A stretch of 64,000 nucleotides of DNA from SZUA-100 sp965248135 (GCA_965248135.1 CBDFIN010000011.1:1-64000); one strand, 5' to 3'; shown: positions 26,030-35,054, counted from the first letter of the stretch. Notes: a model not told the origin generated them from the letters alone. Numbers and translations are program-made.

Positions 26030-27268
26030 TCAGGTCTGTCGGCCAACCAAGCGGGTGACCACGCTGGCGCCCGCCTCAAGTGTTTTATGGACCGGGCATT
26101 TGTCGGCAATGCTGAGAATTTTAGCTTCAAGTTCCGGAGATACACTTCCGCCGGTAGAAATGAGACGCTCAAAGCGGTCGATTTTACCACCATTTTGCTT
26201 TTGAGATGCCGCGCAATCCATGCAATCTTCTGCGTGAACCTTGGCATGGCTGACCTCGACTGAAATCTCACCCAGATCGATTTTCTTAAACTCCGCATAC
26301 ATTCGTATGGTCATTGATGTGCAGGCGCCAAGCGCAATTGCCAGATAATCGTAAGGTGTTGGTCCGGTATTGAGGCCGCCGACCGAAACCGGTTCATCGG
26401 CCAGCAGTCGATGGACACCGGCCGCCACCAAGTTTTGAAATTTGCCCTCACCGGTCTCGGTAACGACGACATTTTCAACTGCATCATGCTCACCCGCCGC
26501 CAATGGCTTTAAGTGTCGCGATGCCCACCCGGCAATAACCCTGGCGGCATAGGCTGCATCTTCCCGGTTCGACAAAAGATGGTCGGCCCGGTCTAATGAG
26601 ACAAAACTTTTTGGATGTTTGGCTTTAATGAAGATACGCGTTGCATTGTCGATACCGACAGTATCATCAAGCGGCGCGTGGAGAACAAGCAAGTCGCGGT
26701 GCAAATTGGCGATGCGGTCATCAAGACTTGAGGATTTCAGGTCATCGAGAAACTGTTTTTGGATGGTGAACTTGCGCCCCGCCAGGCTGACGTCCGCCAC
26801 GCCCTTGGTCTCTATCTCATCGATCGAACCATGGAAATTCTCGATTACATGGGCCGCATCGGCGGGTGCGCCGATGGTGGCAACGGCTTTCACTTCGGCT
26901 ATTTCACCGGCCGCCGCAAGCACTGCAGCACCTCCGAGCGAATGACCGATCAGCAATGTGGGTGCGGCAAAATTCTGACGAAGATGATCGGCGGCGGCGA
27001 TCAGATCCTGAATATTGGAGGAGAAATTGGTATTGGCGAATTCGCCATGGCTTGAGCCTAGCCCGGTAAAGTCAAACCGCAAAACGGCGACGCCTGCCCG
27101 GGCCAATTCGGTGGCAATATATTTGGCCGCGAGAATCTGTTTGGAACAGGTGAAACAATGGGCAAAGATCGCATAGGCACGAATTTCGCCTTGGGGCCGA
27201 TCCAGCCGCGCATCGAGATCAAACCCCAAGCCGCCAGAAAAGGTTATTTTGTCAGAATCTATCGCCAT
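26030..27268 (-). CDS. fusion of alpha/beta hydrolase and OsmC-like peroxiredoxin domain
   Basis: A 412-residue two-domain protein. The N-terminal 250 residues are an alpha/beta hydrolase with nucleophile motif GHSLGG (about residue 107), an upstream FAHCFTCSKQ oxyanion segment, VLHAPLDDTV for the acid and DRADHLL for the His. The C-terminal 145 residues are OsmC/Ohr-like, with the redox cysteines in ALGACTSMTIRMYA and DKCPVHKTL. This fusion is a known family in proteobacteria; the substrate is not established. ATG at 27268 has GGAG six bases upstream. It follows ccmH by 34 bases on the same strand and probably shares its transcript. Confidence 0.9.
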   Translation of the reverse strand: MAIDSDKITFSGGLGFDLDARLDRPQGEIRAYAIFAHCFTCSKQILAAKYIATELARAGVAVLRFDFTGLGSSHGEFANTNFSSNIQDLIAAADHLRQNFAAPTLLIGHSLGGAAVLAAAGEIAEVKAVATIGAPADAAHVIENFHGSIDEIETKGVADVSLAGRKFTIQKQFLDDLKSSSLDDRIANLHRDLLVLHAPLDDTVGIDNATRIFIKAKHPKSFVSLDRADHLLSNREDAAYAARVIAGWASRHLKPLAAGEHDAVENVVVTETGEGKFQNLVAAGVHRLLADEPVSVGGLNTGPTPYDYLAIALGACTSMTIRMYAEFKKIDLGEISVEVSHAKVHAEDCMDCAASQKQNGGKIDRFERLISTGGSVSPELEAKILSIADKCPVHKTLEAGASVVTRLVGRQT

Positions 27269-27302
27269 GATTTTCTCCACGATCAGTCGGGCGAGATAAT
27301 CA

Positions 27303-27785
27303 TCAGTTCGCATCACCGTCATTTAAAATTTTCGCGAGCGCCGCCTGTTCATCGGTCGAAAGCGGCTGCGGTTTGTTTTTCCGACGCTTGCCAACTGACA
27401 GCACCAAAACGATGCCGCCAACCAACAACAATGCAATCGGTGTGCCCCACAACAACAAAGTGCCGGTCGAAAACCTTGGCTTCAACAAGACAAACTCTCC
27501 ATAGCGGGCTACCAGAAAATCCAACACCTGATGGTCGCTGTCACCCGCCTTCAAACGCTCACGCACCAAAATGCGCAAATCGCGGGCAAGATCGGCGTCA
27601 GAATCATCAATCGACTGGTTCTGGCAAACCATGCAACGCAATTCCGTGGAGATTTCCCGCGCCCGCTTTTCCAGTTGAGGGTCGTTCAACACCTCGTCCG
27701 GATTGACCGCATACGCCGGATTGCCAGGCAATAAAGCCACAATGACAAGCGCAAACAGGAATGCAAGAACCCTACGCACCGGCAT
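27303..27785 (-). CDS. ccmH: cytochrome c-type biogenesis protein CcmH
   Basis: CcmH (rhizobial CycL) is a membrane-anchored periplasmic thiol-disulfide protein that keeps apocytochrome c haem-binding cysteines reduced. The 160-residue protein has a signal sequence ending near AYAV, the redox motif in LRCMVCQNQSIDDSDADLARDLR, and a C-terminal TM helix at about 108-130. ATG at 27785 overlaps the ccmF coding sequence by 14 bases. It closes the ccmI-E-F-H operon, encoding the haem ligation part of System I. The ABC exporter genes ccmABCD are not in the window. Confidence 0.95.
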   Translation of the reverse strand: MPVRRVLAFLFALVIVALLPGNPAYAVNPDEVLNDPQLEKRAREISTELRCMVCQNQSIDDSDADLARDLRILVRERLKAGDSDHQVLDFLVARYGEFVLLKPRFSTGTLLLWGTPIALLLVGGIVLVLSVGKRRKNKPQPLSTDEQAALAKILNDGDAN

Positions 27786-29757
27786 GGACCACTCCCTTCC
27801 GCTTTGCTGAGGGTTTTGGTGCACCGATGCGCAATCGCCGGTCCGACAAAGACAGGGCACCACCGAGAACCATAACAATCGTGCCAAGCCAGATCAACGT
27901 GATCATCGGTTTCCACCATATGCGCAGGACAACGCTGCCATCTTCCTTCAGTTCACCTAACGCCACATAAAGCTGGGAGAACCAAATGGTTTTGATGGCC
28001 GATTCCGAAGTCGGCATACGGCGTGCGATGTAGAAGCGTTTGGTCGGCTGGAGCACATCACTCACCTCGCCATCTTCAACAATGGCAATTTTTGCAATAT
28101 CCTCGCGGAAATTTGGCCCTTTGCTCGGGCCCATCGCTTCCATACGAAGCGTATAACCGGCTATTTCGGCCGTATCGCCGATTTTCATGATCTTGATGTT
28201 TTCGGTCTCAAAAGCCGTTGTCATGACAATGCCCAAAACCGTTACACCGACCCCAAAATGGGCGCAAGCCGTGCCCCAGACCGACCGCGGCAGGCCGGTA
28301 AGACGGTTTAGGGCCACATTTAGCGGGTTTTTGACAAAACCTGCCCGCAATTGCAATTCGGCCAGTGAACCAATCATCAGCCAAACGGCAAGACCGATGC
28401 CAAGTGGCGCGAGGCTTGCCCCCTCGCCGTGCAGCAGATAGACGGCAAATACAGTAATCAAGGCGAGACCAAGGGCTGCAAACAGCCTTTGGCTGGCGGC
28501 ATAGAGATCACCCCGCTTCCAGGCCAATAACGGGCCAAATGGTATGGCGACCAAAAGCGGCACCATCAAAGGGCCGAATGTCAGATTGAAAAACGGCGCG
28601 CCGACGGAAATCTTGTTACCGGTAATCGCTTCAAGCACCATAGGGTATAATGTGCCAACCAGAACGGTCGCGGTGGCGGTGCTTAGGATAAGGTTGTTGA
28701 AGACCAGCGATCCCTCCCGCGATATCGGCGCAAAAATACCGCCGGCCTGTAACTTGCCTGCCCGCATGGCAAAAAGTGCGAATGACCCGCCAATAAATAT
28801 TGCCAGGATCATCAAGATGAAGACGCCGCGCTCAGGATCAGCGGCAAAGGTGTGGACTGAGGTCAACACACCCGATCGCACCAGGAAAGTGCCAAGAAGC
28901 GAAAGGGAGAATGTCAGAATAGCCAGCAATACGGTCCAGATCTTCAAAGCTGAACGTTTTTCCATTACCAGCGCAGAATGAAGCAGCGCCGTACCGGAAA
29001 GCCAGGGCATGAAGGAGGAATTTTCAACCGGGTCCCAAAACCACCATCCGCCCCAGCCAAGTTCATAATAGGCCCAGTAGGAGCCCATCGAAATACCGGC
29101 GGTTAATAGTGCCCAGGCAAGCAGCGCCCACGGCCGCACCCAGCGCGCCCATGCGGCATCCAGCCTTCCCTCGAGCAGGGCAGCCACAGCAAAGGCAAAA
29201 GTGATCGAGAAACCGACATAACCAAGATAAAGCATCGGTGGATGAATGGCGAGGCCGATGTCCTGCAGGATAGGGTTGAGATCACGGCCCTCGAAGGGAG
29301 CTGGATCAAGTCTCTCAAACGGATTGGAAGTCAGCAGGATAAATAGCAGGAAGGCAGCAAGGATCCATGCCTGCACGCCAAGCACATTGGCCTTCAGCGT
29401 TGGCGGAAGATTTCTGCCAAACAACGCCACCAGGGCCGCAAACAGGCCAAGGATCAAAACCCAAAGCAGCATGGAGCCTTCGTGATTACCCCAGGTGCCT
29501 GAAACCCGAAATATCGCCGGCATGCGCGAATGGGAATTCTGCCAGACATTGGTAACGGAGAAATCGGACACAACATAGGCGTTTGTCAGCGCCAGAAATG
29601 ACAGAAAAATCAGCGCAAAGATCATCGGGGAGGTGTAGTTGGCGGTCGACATCATGCGTTCATCACGCGAAAAAGCGCCCCACACCGGCGCAAAGGACTG
29701 GAAAACCGAAAGGGCCAACGCCAGGATCAGCGCATAATGGCCAAGTTCGACGATCAT
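27772..29757 (-). CDS. ccmF: haem lyase CcmF
   Basis: CcmF (rhizobial CycK) receives haem from CcmE and attaches it to apocytochrome c. The 661-residue protein has about 14-15 membrane segments. The haem-handling WWD motif is in ELGWGGWWFWDPVENSSFMPWLSGTALLHS, and other family marks are GTWGNHEGSMLLW and LGTFLVRSGVLTSVHTFA. The start at 29757 overlaps the ccmE stop by ATGA; an ATG six codons earlier lies inside ccmE and is less likely. Length is typical. Confidence 0.96.
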   Translation of the reverse strand: MIVELGHYALILALALSVFQSFAPVWGAFSRDERMMSTANYTSPMIFALIFLSFLALTNAYVVSDFSVTNVWQNSHSRMPAIFRVSGTWGNHEGSMLLWVLILGLFAALVALFGRNLPPTLKANVLGVQAWILAAFLLFILLTSNPFERLDPAPFEGRDLNPILQDIGLAIHPPMLYLGYVGFSITFAFAVAALLEGRLDAAWARWVRPWALLAWALLTAGISMGSYWAYYELGWGGWWFWDPVENSSFMPWLSGTALLHSALVMEKRSALKIWTVLLAILTFSLSLLGTFLVRSGVLTSVHTFAADPERGVFILMILAIFIGGSFALFAMRAGKLQAGGIFAPISREGSLVFNNLILSTATATVLVGTLYPMVLEAITGNKISVGAPFFNLTFGPLMVPLLVAIPFGPLLAWKRGDLYAASQRLFAALGLALITVFAVYLLHGEGASLAPLGIGLAVWLMIGSLAELQLRAGFVKNPLNVALNRLTGLPRSVWGTACAHFGVGVTVLGIVMTTAFETENIKIMKIGDTAEIAGYTLRMEAMGPSKGPNFREDIAKIAIVEDGEVSDVLQPTKRFYIARRMPTSESAIKTIWFSQLYVALGELKEDGSVVLRIWWKPMITLIWLGTIVMVLGGALSLSDRRLRIGAPKPSAKRKGVVHAGA

Positions 29758-30194
29758 TTCTGCTTCTCCTGCCAAAGCCCCTTCTCTTTCAGCGATTCCG
29801 CCACTTCCCTGGGCATGTAATTTTCGTCATGCTTGGCAAGCACCGTATCGGCAACAAACAGGCCGTTTTTGTCCAAAGCACCCTCAGTGATAATGCCCTG
29901 CCCTTCGCGAAACAGGTCAGGAAGAATATTGTTGAACGCGACAGGAACCGAATTGACCGTATCGGTCAGCTCAAAACGCACATTCAGGCCCTCGCCGCGT
30001 TTAACCGTGCCCTCTTTGACCAGGCCGAACAGGCGGATACGCTCACCAGCAGTGACCTCCTTCGCCAGCAATTCGGTCGGGTCGAGAGAAAACGATATCT
30101 TGCTGCTCATTGCGTAAAGAACAAGACCGACCGCCAGTGCCAGAACCAGGCCAATCGTACCGATCCAGCTAAGTCTCTTTTGTTTCCGCGTCAT
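29754..30194 (-). CDS. ccmE: haem chaperone CcmE
   Basis: CcmE (rhizobial CycJ) binds haem covalently in the periplasm and hands it to CcmF. The 146-residue protein has one N-terminal TM anchor (RLSWIGTIGLVLALAVGLVLYAM) and an OB-fold with FRLFGLVKEGTVKRG-like strands; the haem-binding His and nearby Tyr are in VLAKHDENYMPREV. The start overlaps the ccmI stop and the stop overlaps ccmF, both by ATGA. Confidence 0.96.
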   Translation of the reverse strand: MTRKQKRLSWIGTIGLVLALAVGLVLYAMSSKISFSLDPTELLAKEVTAGERIRLFGLVKEGTVKRGEGLNVRFELTDTVNSVPVAFNNILPDLFREGQGIITEGALDKNGLFVADTVLAKHDENYMPREVAESLKEKGLWQEKQK

Positions 30195-31333
30195 TGATTG
30201 TCCATCCCGATTTTCATGGCTTGCGCCAGCGCAGTCAACTGGCCAAGCGCGGTTGGATTTTCCGAAAATACCGCCGTGGCCTTTTTAAGGCCCTCGGCTG
30301 CTTCATTGGTGTTGCCAAGAACCGCATAGGAACGGATCAAGCGCAGCCACCCTTGAAGATTGTTGGGCTCTTGTTCGAGCTTTATTGCCAGGCCCGCAAC
30401 CATGTTGGAGATCAGTTTATTGCGGTCCTCATCGCTCATATCGGCTGCCGCTGCCATTTGCTCCCTGGTCGGGCCGCCCGGCTTTTGCGCCGGCACAACA
30501 CCTGCCAGATTTTGCATGCGAAGAAGTTCAGACCTTGCCGGCACCAGCCATGGCGCATTTGGCGGACTTGATACAATCAGCGCTTCCCATGCCGCAATCG
30601 ATTCGACACTCTTTCCCTCCTGACCAAGTGCGGCGGCAAGAAAGAACTGCGCCTTGGCATCTTGCGGGTCAGCCTTGCGAGCGTTTTCAAAATGCTTCCT
30701 TGCATCAGCGGTAATAACCCCGCCGGCGGCCATTGTCATCGCCTCACCCAAGGCTGATTGATATTCGGGTTTGCTGCCGGAAAGCCGTATGATGTTTTGA
30801 TAAGCACCAATTGCATCGCGTGGGCGGTTCATCCTCATATAGACCGGACCCAGCACCAGCCAGCCGCGCGCATCATCAGGCTCGTTTTGCACCCGTGCTT
30901 CCGCCCGGGCCACTAATTCGTCAATCGGTTGGGTTTTCGGATCAGCACTGAGCCGTGCCTGAAGGGGCCGATCGGGTTTTTCCGGATTGCCAAGTGAGAC
31001 ATAGCCAACAACCGAAAGCACCGGCACCAGAACAGCGGCACAAATCGACACAACCCATGCGGCAGTCGATGGCCTGCTTGCGCCTGTTGCATTCGGGGCC
31101 AGTTGATCGAGTGCAATCAGACGACGGGCAATCTCCGCCCTGGCCATTTCTGCTTCAGCCTTGACAATCTGTCCGCGCTTGAGATCAGCGTCGATTTCTT
31201 CCAACTGATCACGGTAGACCGATTTATCGTAGCTGGCATTATCGGCGGTACGCCGTTTCCCGCCGAACACCGGAAAGACAATCGACAACACCGCCACAAG
31301 CGACAGTAGCACAATGAGAGACCAAAATATCAT
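30191..31333 (-). CDS. ccmI: cytochrome c-type biogenesis protein CcmI
   Basis: CcmI (rhizobial CycH) is an apocytochrome c chaperone bound to the CcmFH complex. The 380-residue protein has TM1 at the N-terminus, a short cytoplasmic part with YRDQLEEIDADLKRGQI and ARAEIARRLIA, TM2 at about 92-112, and a periplasmic TPR region (WLVLGPVYMRMNRPRDAIGAYQNIIRLSG and further repeats). It is first in the ccmI-E-F-H operon. The 124-base gap to the upstream lipoprotein gene could hold a promoter, but I see no clear one. Confidence 0.93.
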   Translation of the reverse strand: MIFWSLIVLLSLVAVLSIVFPVFGGKRRTADNASYDKSVYRDQLEEIDADLKRGQIVKAEAEMARAEIARRLIALDQLAPNATGASRPSTAAWVVSICAAVLVPVLSVVGYVSLGNPEKPDRPLQARLSADPKTQPIDELVARAEARVQNEPDDARGWLVLGPVYMRMNRPRDAIGAYQNIIRLSGSKPEYQSALGEAMTMAAGGVITADARKHFENARKADPQDAKAQFFLAAALGQEGKSVESIAAWEALIVSSPPNAPWLVPARSELLRMQNLAGVVPAQKPGGPTREQMAAAADMSDEDRNKLISNMVAGLAIKLEQEPNNLQGWLRLIRSYAVLGNTNEAAEGLKKATAVFSENPTALGQLTALAQAMKIGMDNQ

Positions 31334-31457
31334 GCCGCATTAATAGGGCTACGGCGCAGGATTACAATAATCCATTTCTCACATTCGCATGAACATGTTG
31401 TCGCAACTGATGTTGGGAATGGAGGTGACCGCGGTGGACGAAACCGCAAGCTCATAT

Positions 31458-31952
31458 TCACGAAAGCGGTTGCCAATAACCGTCCTGCTCTTTGCAAGCG
31501 GTCGCAGAGGTGGTGGTTGCCTCCTCGCCAAGGTAGACAGTGTGGGTATAGCGACGGCAATTCTTGCTGCCAACGTCGTAGGTCGCCGAGGGCGTAACAA
31601 TGCCATGGCGTTGGCCGGTTTTGCTCTGCCATGAAACTTTCTCGCCAAGGGGATGATATTCAAGCGCCTGATATTCAGCGCTCAGGGCTAACCTGCGATC
31701 AGCCTCAGAGAGCGTCTTACCAATTTTCTTGCCAACCGCACCTGTAGCCAGCGCCACCAAATGCAAATCACTGGCCTTTGGCGCATCAGCGGATGTTGAG
31801 ACTTCAGCCGGTTTGCTTGAGGCTATGGGGGTCAGGGTGTTGAAGCCCTGTCTTGAATAAAAATCCCCCGTATTGCAGCCGGCCAACACCAGAATCCCCG
31901 TTAGCGCAACAACAGGCAAACAGCAATTTTTGGCAGAACTTAGCGAACGCAT
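31458..31952 (-). CDS. surface-antigen lipoprotein (RT0821/Lpp0805 family)
   Basis: A 164-residue outer-membrane-type lipoprotein. The signal peptide ends in the lipobox LVLAGC (Cys near residue 27). A short Ala/Gly stretch (VALATGAVGKKIGKTL) stands where relatives have a glycine zipper. The C-terminal domain (DRRLALSAEYQALEY, GTVTP-like GIVTPSATY, CRRYTHTVYLGEEATTTSATACKEQDGYW) is the 17-kDa surface antigen type. The start at 31952 puts the basic N-region directly before the hydrophobic core; the frame is open for 18 more codons. It lies between feuQ and ccmI, same strand. Confidence 0.8.
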   Translation of the reverse strand: MRSLSSAKNCCLPVVALTGILVLAGCNTGDFYSRQGFNTLTPIASSKPAEVSTSADAPKASDLHLVALATGAVGKKIGKTLSEADRRLALSAEYQALEYHPLGEKVSWQSKTGQRHGIVTPSATYDVGSKNCRRYTHTVYLGEEATTTSATACKEQDGYWQPLS

Positions 31953-32048
31953 GGTAGATTTGGTTCCTGTTTCGACAATTTGGTTGCCAAGACTGTAGGA
32001 CAACACAATGGCCTAAATTTGCGCCAGTTGAGGTAACTTTGTGGCCAA

Positions 32049-33425
32049 CTATGTTGATGCGGGTAGCGAAATTGTAACTTTCAGGCCACAGAGCTTACTT
32101 TCGACCAGCGCAATGGTGCCCTGATATTCAGAAACAATATCCTTGACAATTGACAGGCCAAGACCGGAACCGGGTCTCGTTTCATCCAGCCGCGTACCGC
32201 GTCTTATCGCTTGGATGCGCTGTTGTTTGGAAAGACCCGGACCATCGTCTTCGATGTCAAACCGCAGCGTTGGATCGCCCGACCCGGGCATCTGTTCGGG
32301 TAATGCATCGACCGATACAACAACGTTCTTGGTCGCGTATTTAGCAGCGTTCTCGATCAGATTGCCGAGGATTTCTTCAATATCCTGCTGCTCTCCTCGG
32401 AAAACATGATCGCCATCGCAGTTCAAGGCAAAATTGCGATCAGGATGAAGCCGTTGCATGACGCGTATCATGCGTTCCAACACCGGGCGCACCGGTGTTC
32501 GGGCATTTATCGCGCCTCTTTGCGCTGCAATCCGGGCCCGATCAAGATAATGCTGAACCTGCTGTTGCATCACATTGGCCTGCTCATCGACCTTAACGGC
32601 GAGATCGCGACCTGAAGATCTGGATTCGTTTTTCAGCACCGAAATAGGAGTCTTTAGCGCATGTGCGAGATTGCCAACCTGGGTCCGTGCCCTTTCAATA
32701 ATTGATGTATTGGAAGATATCAGCGCGTTGATCTCCCCAACCAGTGGCTGGATTTCCTTGGGAAATTCTCCTTCCAGATGTTCTGCGTTACCATTTCTTA
32801 TTTCGTTCAACCCATTGCGGGCACCGATCAACGGCCGCAAGCTGTATTTCACAATGACAAAAGTAGACGCCACCATGCCGCCCCCGAAAAGGGCCAGAAA
32901 GACCACCAAACTGCGGGTGAAACCGTCAATCTCGACTTGAAGGGAACTGTTGTTTCCACTCACCAGGAAACGAAATACATCATCGCCATCGCCAAGAAAA
33001 ATCTGCGCTTCTGCAACCGATATATTCTCGCCCTGGAAACCTTCGGATCGATAAAGGCGCAAAAACCCTTCTTTGAAGGGAATTTCATCGATTGACGGCA
33101 GCACCAGGCTGCTGCCAGCCATGGACGGGGATTTCAAACCTCCCGCATTGGGTTTTTGTCGCGGGCTGACCGACCAGTACCAGCCTGAAAACGGTTGGTT
33201 GAAACTCGGATCACCGAGATTTGGGGATCCAGTTGGGTTGCCGTCTTCACCGAGATCAATCGATCCCATGAGGTTGTAGAGATGAGCGGTCAACAACTCG
33301 TGAAAGCTCTCTTCCACATTGCGCTTGTAAACCGCAGAAAGAAGCACCGCCGTAAGAACAAGGGCGATCACTGTCCAAACGGTGGAAACCACCAGGAAAC
33401 GTGTGGATAGGGAATTAAACTGCAT
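32049..33425 (-). CDS. feuQ: sensor histidine kinase, FeuQ-like
   Basis: A 458-residue membrane kinase. TM1 is about residues 10-32 and TM2 about 172-195, enclosing a sensor domain of about 140 residues. The HisKA box is VGNLAHALKTPISVLKNESRS (note ALKTP) and the ATPase boxes are LGNLIENAAKYAT, DDGPGLSKQQ and GSGLGLSIVKDIV. This arrangement is of the PhoQ/FeuQ class. In Sinorhizobium FeuP/FeuQ control export of cyclic glucans and are essential for symbiosis. Synteny beside the ccm genes supports the name. The ATG at 33425 overlaps the end of feuP by 11 bases. Confidence 0.7.
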   Translation of the reverse strand: MQFNSLSTRFLVVSTVWTVIALVLTAVLLSAVYKRNVEESFHELLTAHLYNLMGSIDLGEDGNPTGSPNLGDPSFNQPFSGWYWSVSPRQKPNAGGLKSPSMAGSSLVLPSIDEIPFKEGFLRLYRSEGFQGENISVAEAQIFLGDGDDVFRFLVSGNNSSLQVEIDGFTRSLVVFLALFGGGMVASTFVIVKYSLRPLIGARNGLNEIRNGNAEHLEGEFPKEIQPLVGEINALISSNTSIIERARTQVGNLAHALKTPISVLKNESRSSGRDLAVKVDEQANVMQQQVQHYLDRARIAAQRGAINARTPVRPVLERMIRVMQRLHPDRNFALNCDGDHVFRGEQQDIEEILGNLIENAAKYATKNVVVSVDALPEQMPGSGDPTLRFDIEDDGPGLSKQQRIQAIRRGTRLDETRPGSGLGLSIVKDIVSEYQGTIALVESKLCGLKVTISLPAST

Positions 33426-34086
33426 TACCGGAAGGCTGGATGCGGTAGCCCAGTCCGCGGACGGTTTCAATCAGATCGGTTCCAAGTTTTTTGCGCAATC
33501 TGCCGACAAACACCTCAATAGTGTTCGAATCGCGGTCAAAATCCTGATCATACATGTGCTCCACAAGTTCGGTGCGGGAGACAACCTTGCCCTGATGATG
33601 CATGAGATAGGCCAGCAGCCGGTATTCGTGGGAGGTGAGTTTGATGTTCATGCCGTCGAGGGTAACCCGCGACATTTTGGTGTCGAGCCGCAACGGGCCG
33701 ATCTCGATTTCATTGCTGGCAATGCCGGCCGAACGCCTGATCAGGGCTCTTATGCGGGCAAGCACTTCTTCGACGTGAAATGGTTTGGTGACGTAATCGT
33801 CCGCGCCTGCATCTATTCCTGAGACCTTGTCGCTCCATCTGTCGCGGGCGGTAAGAATGAGCACCGGCATGGCACGGCCATCACGCCGCCAGTTTTCAAG
33901 AACGCTGATGCCGTCCATCTCTGGCAGCCCGATGTCAAGGACGACAGCATCATAGGGTTCGGTATCACCTAGAAAATGCCCCTCAAGGCCATCAAACGCC
34001 TTGTCGACCACATAACCGGCCTCGTCCAGTGCTTCCACAAGCTGGCGATTAAGGTCCTTGTCATCCTCGATTACCAAAATTCGCAT
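33415..34086 (-). CDS. feuP: OmpR-family response regulator, FeuP-like
   Basis: A 223-residue regulator. The receiver starts MRILVIEDDKDLNRQL, the phosphorylated Asp is in DAVVLDIGLPEMDG (about residue 51) and the Lys in YVTKPFHVEEVLARI. The winged-helix domain covers about 125-220 (TSHEYRLLAYLMHHQGKVVSRTEL, NTIEVFVGRLRKKLG). It shares an operon with its kinase by an 11-base overlap. The name rests on kinase class and on position beside the ccm genes. Confidence 0.75.
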   Translation of the reverse strand: MRILVIEDDKDLNRQLVEALDEAGYVVDKAFDGLEGHFLGDTEPYDAVVLDIGLPEMDGISVLENWRRDGRAMPVLILTARDRWSDKVSGIDAGADDYVTKPFHVEEVLARIRALIRRSAGIASNEIEIGPLRLDTKMSRVTLDGMNIKLTSHEYRLLAYLMHHQGKVVSRTELVEHMYDQDFDRDSNTIEVFVGRLRKKLGTDLIETVRGLGYRIQPSGNAV

Positions 34087-34158
34087 TTCGACGCTCCAGC
34101 ATGCAATAGATTGAAGTCGGGCAAACAGCTTTTGTCGTTCTGAATTATGGCGATTATC

Positions 34159-34407
34159 CTACTTTTGCACGATAATAATCTTTTTACGTGCCGGACCACC
34201 GGTAGAGGACGTGACCAGGACGGTAATGCGACACATTGTGGCACCATTTTGACTAAAAGTACTCACCGACAGCACGCGGCCTGAATTGCTTTGTGCCGCA
34301 CTTCTTGCCTTGTAAGCGCAACTCGCCTCAGCAGTAGAAACCGGTAAAGTGAGTGCCAAAACGCCGGCAAACAGGCTGGACATGAGATAATTACGTAGTA
34401 TCGCCAC
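34159..34407 (-). CDS. small secreted protein upstream of feuP, FeuN candidate
   Basis: An 82-residue exported protein. It starts at GTG 34407 with GGAG seven bases upstream. This gives an N-terminus with Arg, then a clean signal peptide (LMSSLFAGVLALTLPVSTAEA); ATG at 34383 would lose the basic N-region. The mature part of about 57 residues has two Cys (ASCAYKA and TMCRITV) that could form a disulphide, and two strands VLSVSTF and CRITVLV ending in a basic KKIIIVQK. In Sinorhizobium a small periplasmic inhibitor, FeuN, is encoded next to feuP and holds FeuQ in check. Position, export and size fit, but I have not confirmed sequence similarity. Confidence 0.6.
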   Translation of the reverse strand: MAILRNYLMSSLFAGVLALTLPVSTAEASCAYKARSAAQSNSGRVLSVSTFSQNGATMCRITVLVTSSTGGPARKKIIIVQK

Positions 34408-34620
34408 TTGGTGACTCCGGCGTCGGTTCAATTTGTAAAACCATAGCGGATCAGTCCTGAATACAAGATGAATACCGTGGCGATGAACTAACCGTTCCCT
34501 ATTTTTCCCTCGTGATTGCACAGGCTTTTCCAAATTGCGTTGTGCTCTTTGATCTGGTCCATCGTACCCATCGTGTCTCGTTTTGACCATCTGATCGGCT
34601 GAAACACCGTACACCCAATA

Positions 34621-34848
34621 TCAGTCCCGGCGGTAGCCGTCGTTCTGCAACCGGTCATCATTGTTGCTGTGGCGGTCACGAATATTGCGACGAACCCTAA
34701 TCGCCCGCCGCAATTTCTCCATCTGGCTGGCGATTTGCGCATTGTGATACTCCATCCATATCCGCCGGCGCTGCACCACATCGATAAATCGGGTTACTAA
34801 TCGATTGACCAGCGCCAGCAGATTCAAGATTAATGTCGTTTTTGCCAT
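34621..34848 (-). CDS. small membrane/coiled-coil protein after the holin-like gene
   Basis: A 75-residue protein: a hydrophobic N-terminal segment (TTLILNLLALVNRLV) is followed by an amphipathic, strongly basic helix (SQMEKLRRAIRVRRNIRDR) and a polar tail. This outline, one TM and a coiled coil, is that of a phage inner-membrane spanin (Rz) or a holin accessory, but I find no specific motif. Its ATG overlaps the stop of the holin-like gene (TGATG), so the two are translated as a pair. Last gene in the gene transfer agent block. Confidence 0.5.
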   Translation of the reverse strand: MAKTTLILNLLALVNRLVTRFIDVVQRRRIWMEYHNAQIASQMEKLRRAIRVRRNIRDRHSNNDDRLQNDGYRRD

Positions 34849-35054
34849 CACTCTATCGCGTTGGAGGCCGCGAACCGGCCATAAATTGCCAGCATTGAAC
34901 CGACGGTTGAAACCATCTTCAAGGCGGTCTCGACAAGTTCGGCCTGAATTTGGCTGCCAAGTTCGAAACCAACGGAGCTTCCAATACCGGCAATCATGGC
35001 GACAAGAGCGCCCCAGATGGTTTTAGATGTGTACCAGGGTTTGACGTTATTCAT
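34848..35054 (-). CDS. phage holin-like small membrane protein
   Basis: A 68-residue protein with two hydrophobic helices (about 14-34 and 43-62) and a polar N-terminus, MNNVKPWYTSKTIWGALVAM. Proteins with a PWY.SKTIWG opening and a closing A.YGR.A segment are common in rhizobial prophages, where they sit by lysis genes. GGAAAGGA lies about ten bases before the ATG. It lies 90 bases after the giant baseplate gene and overlaps the following small gene. A role in release of gene transfer agent particles is inference. Confidence 0.6.
   Translation of the reverse strand: MNNVKPWYTSKTIWGALVAMIAGIGSSVGFELGSQIQAELVETALKMVSTVGSMLAIYGRFAASNAIE

Noticed and set aside
34159..34614. 151-codon reading of the FeuN candidate starting at 34614
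   Set aside because: The first 69 residues look random, while the GTG at 34407 has a good ribosome binding site and gives a signal peptide.
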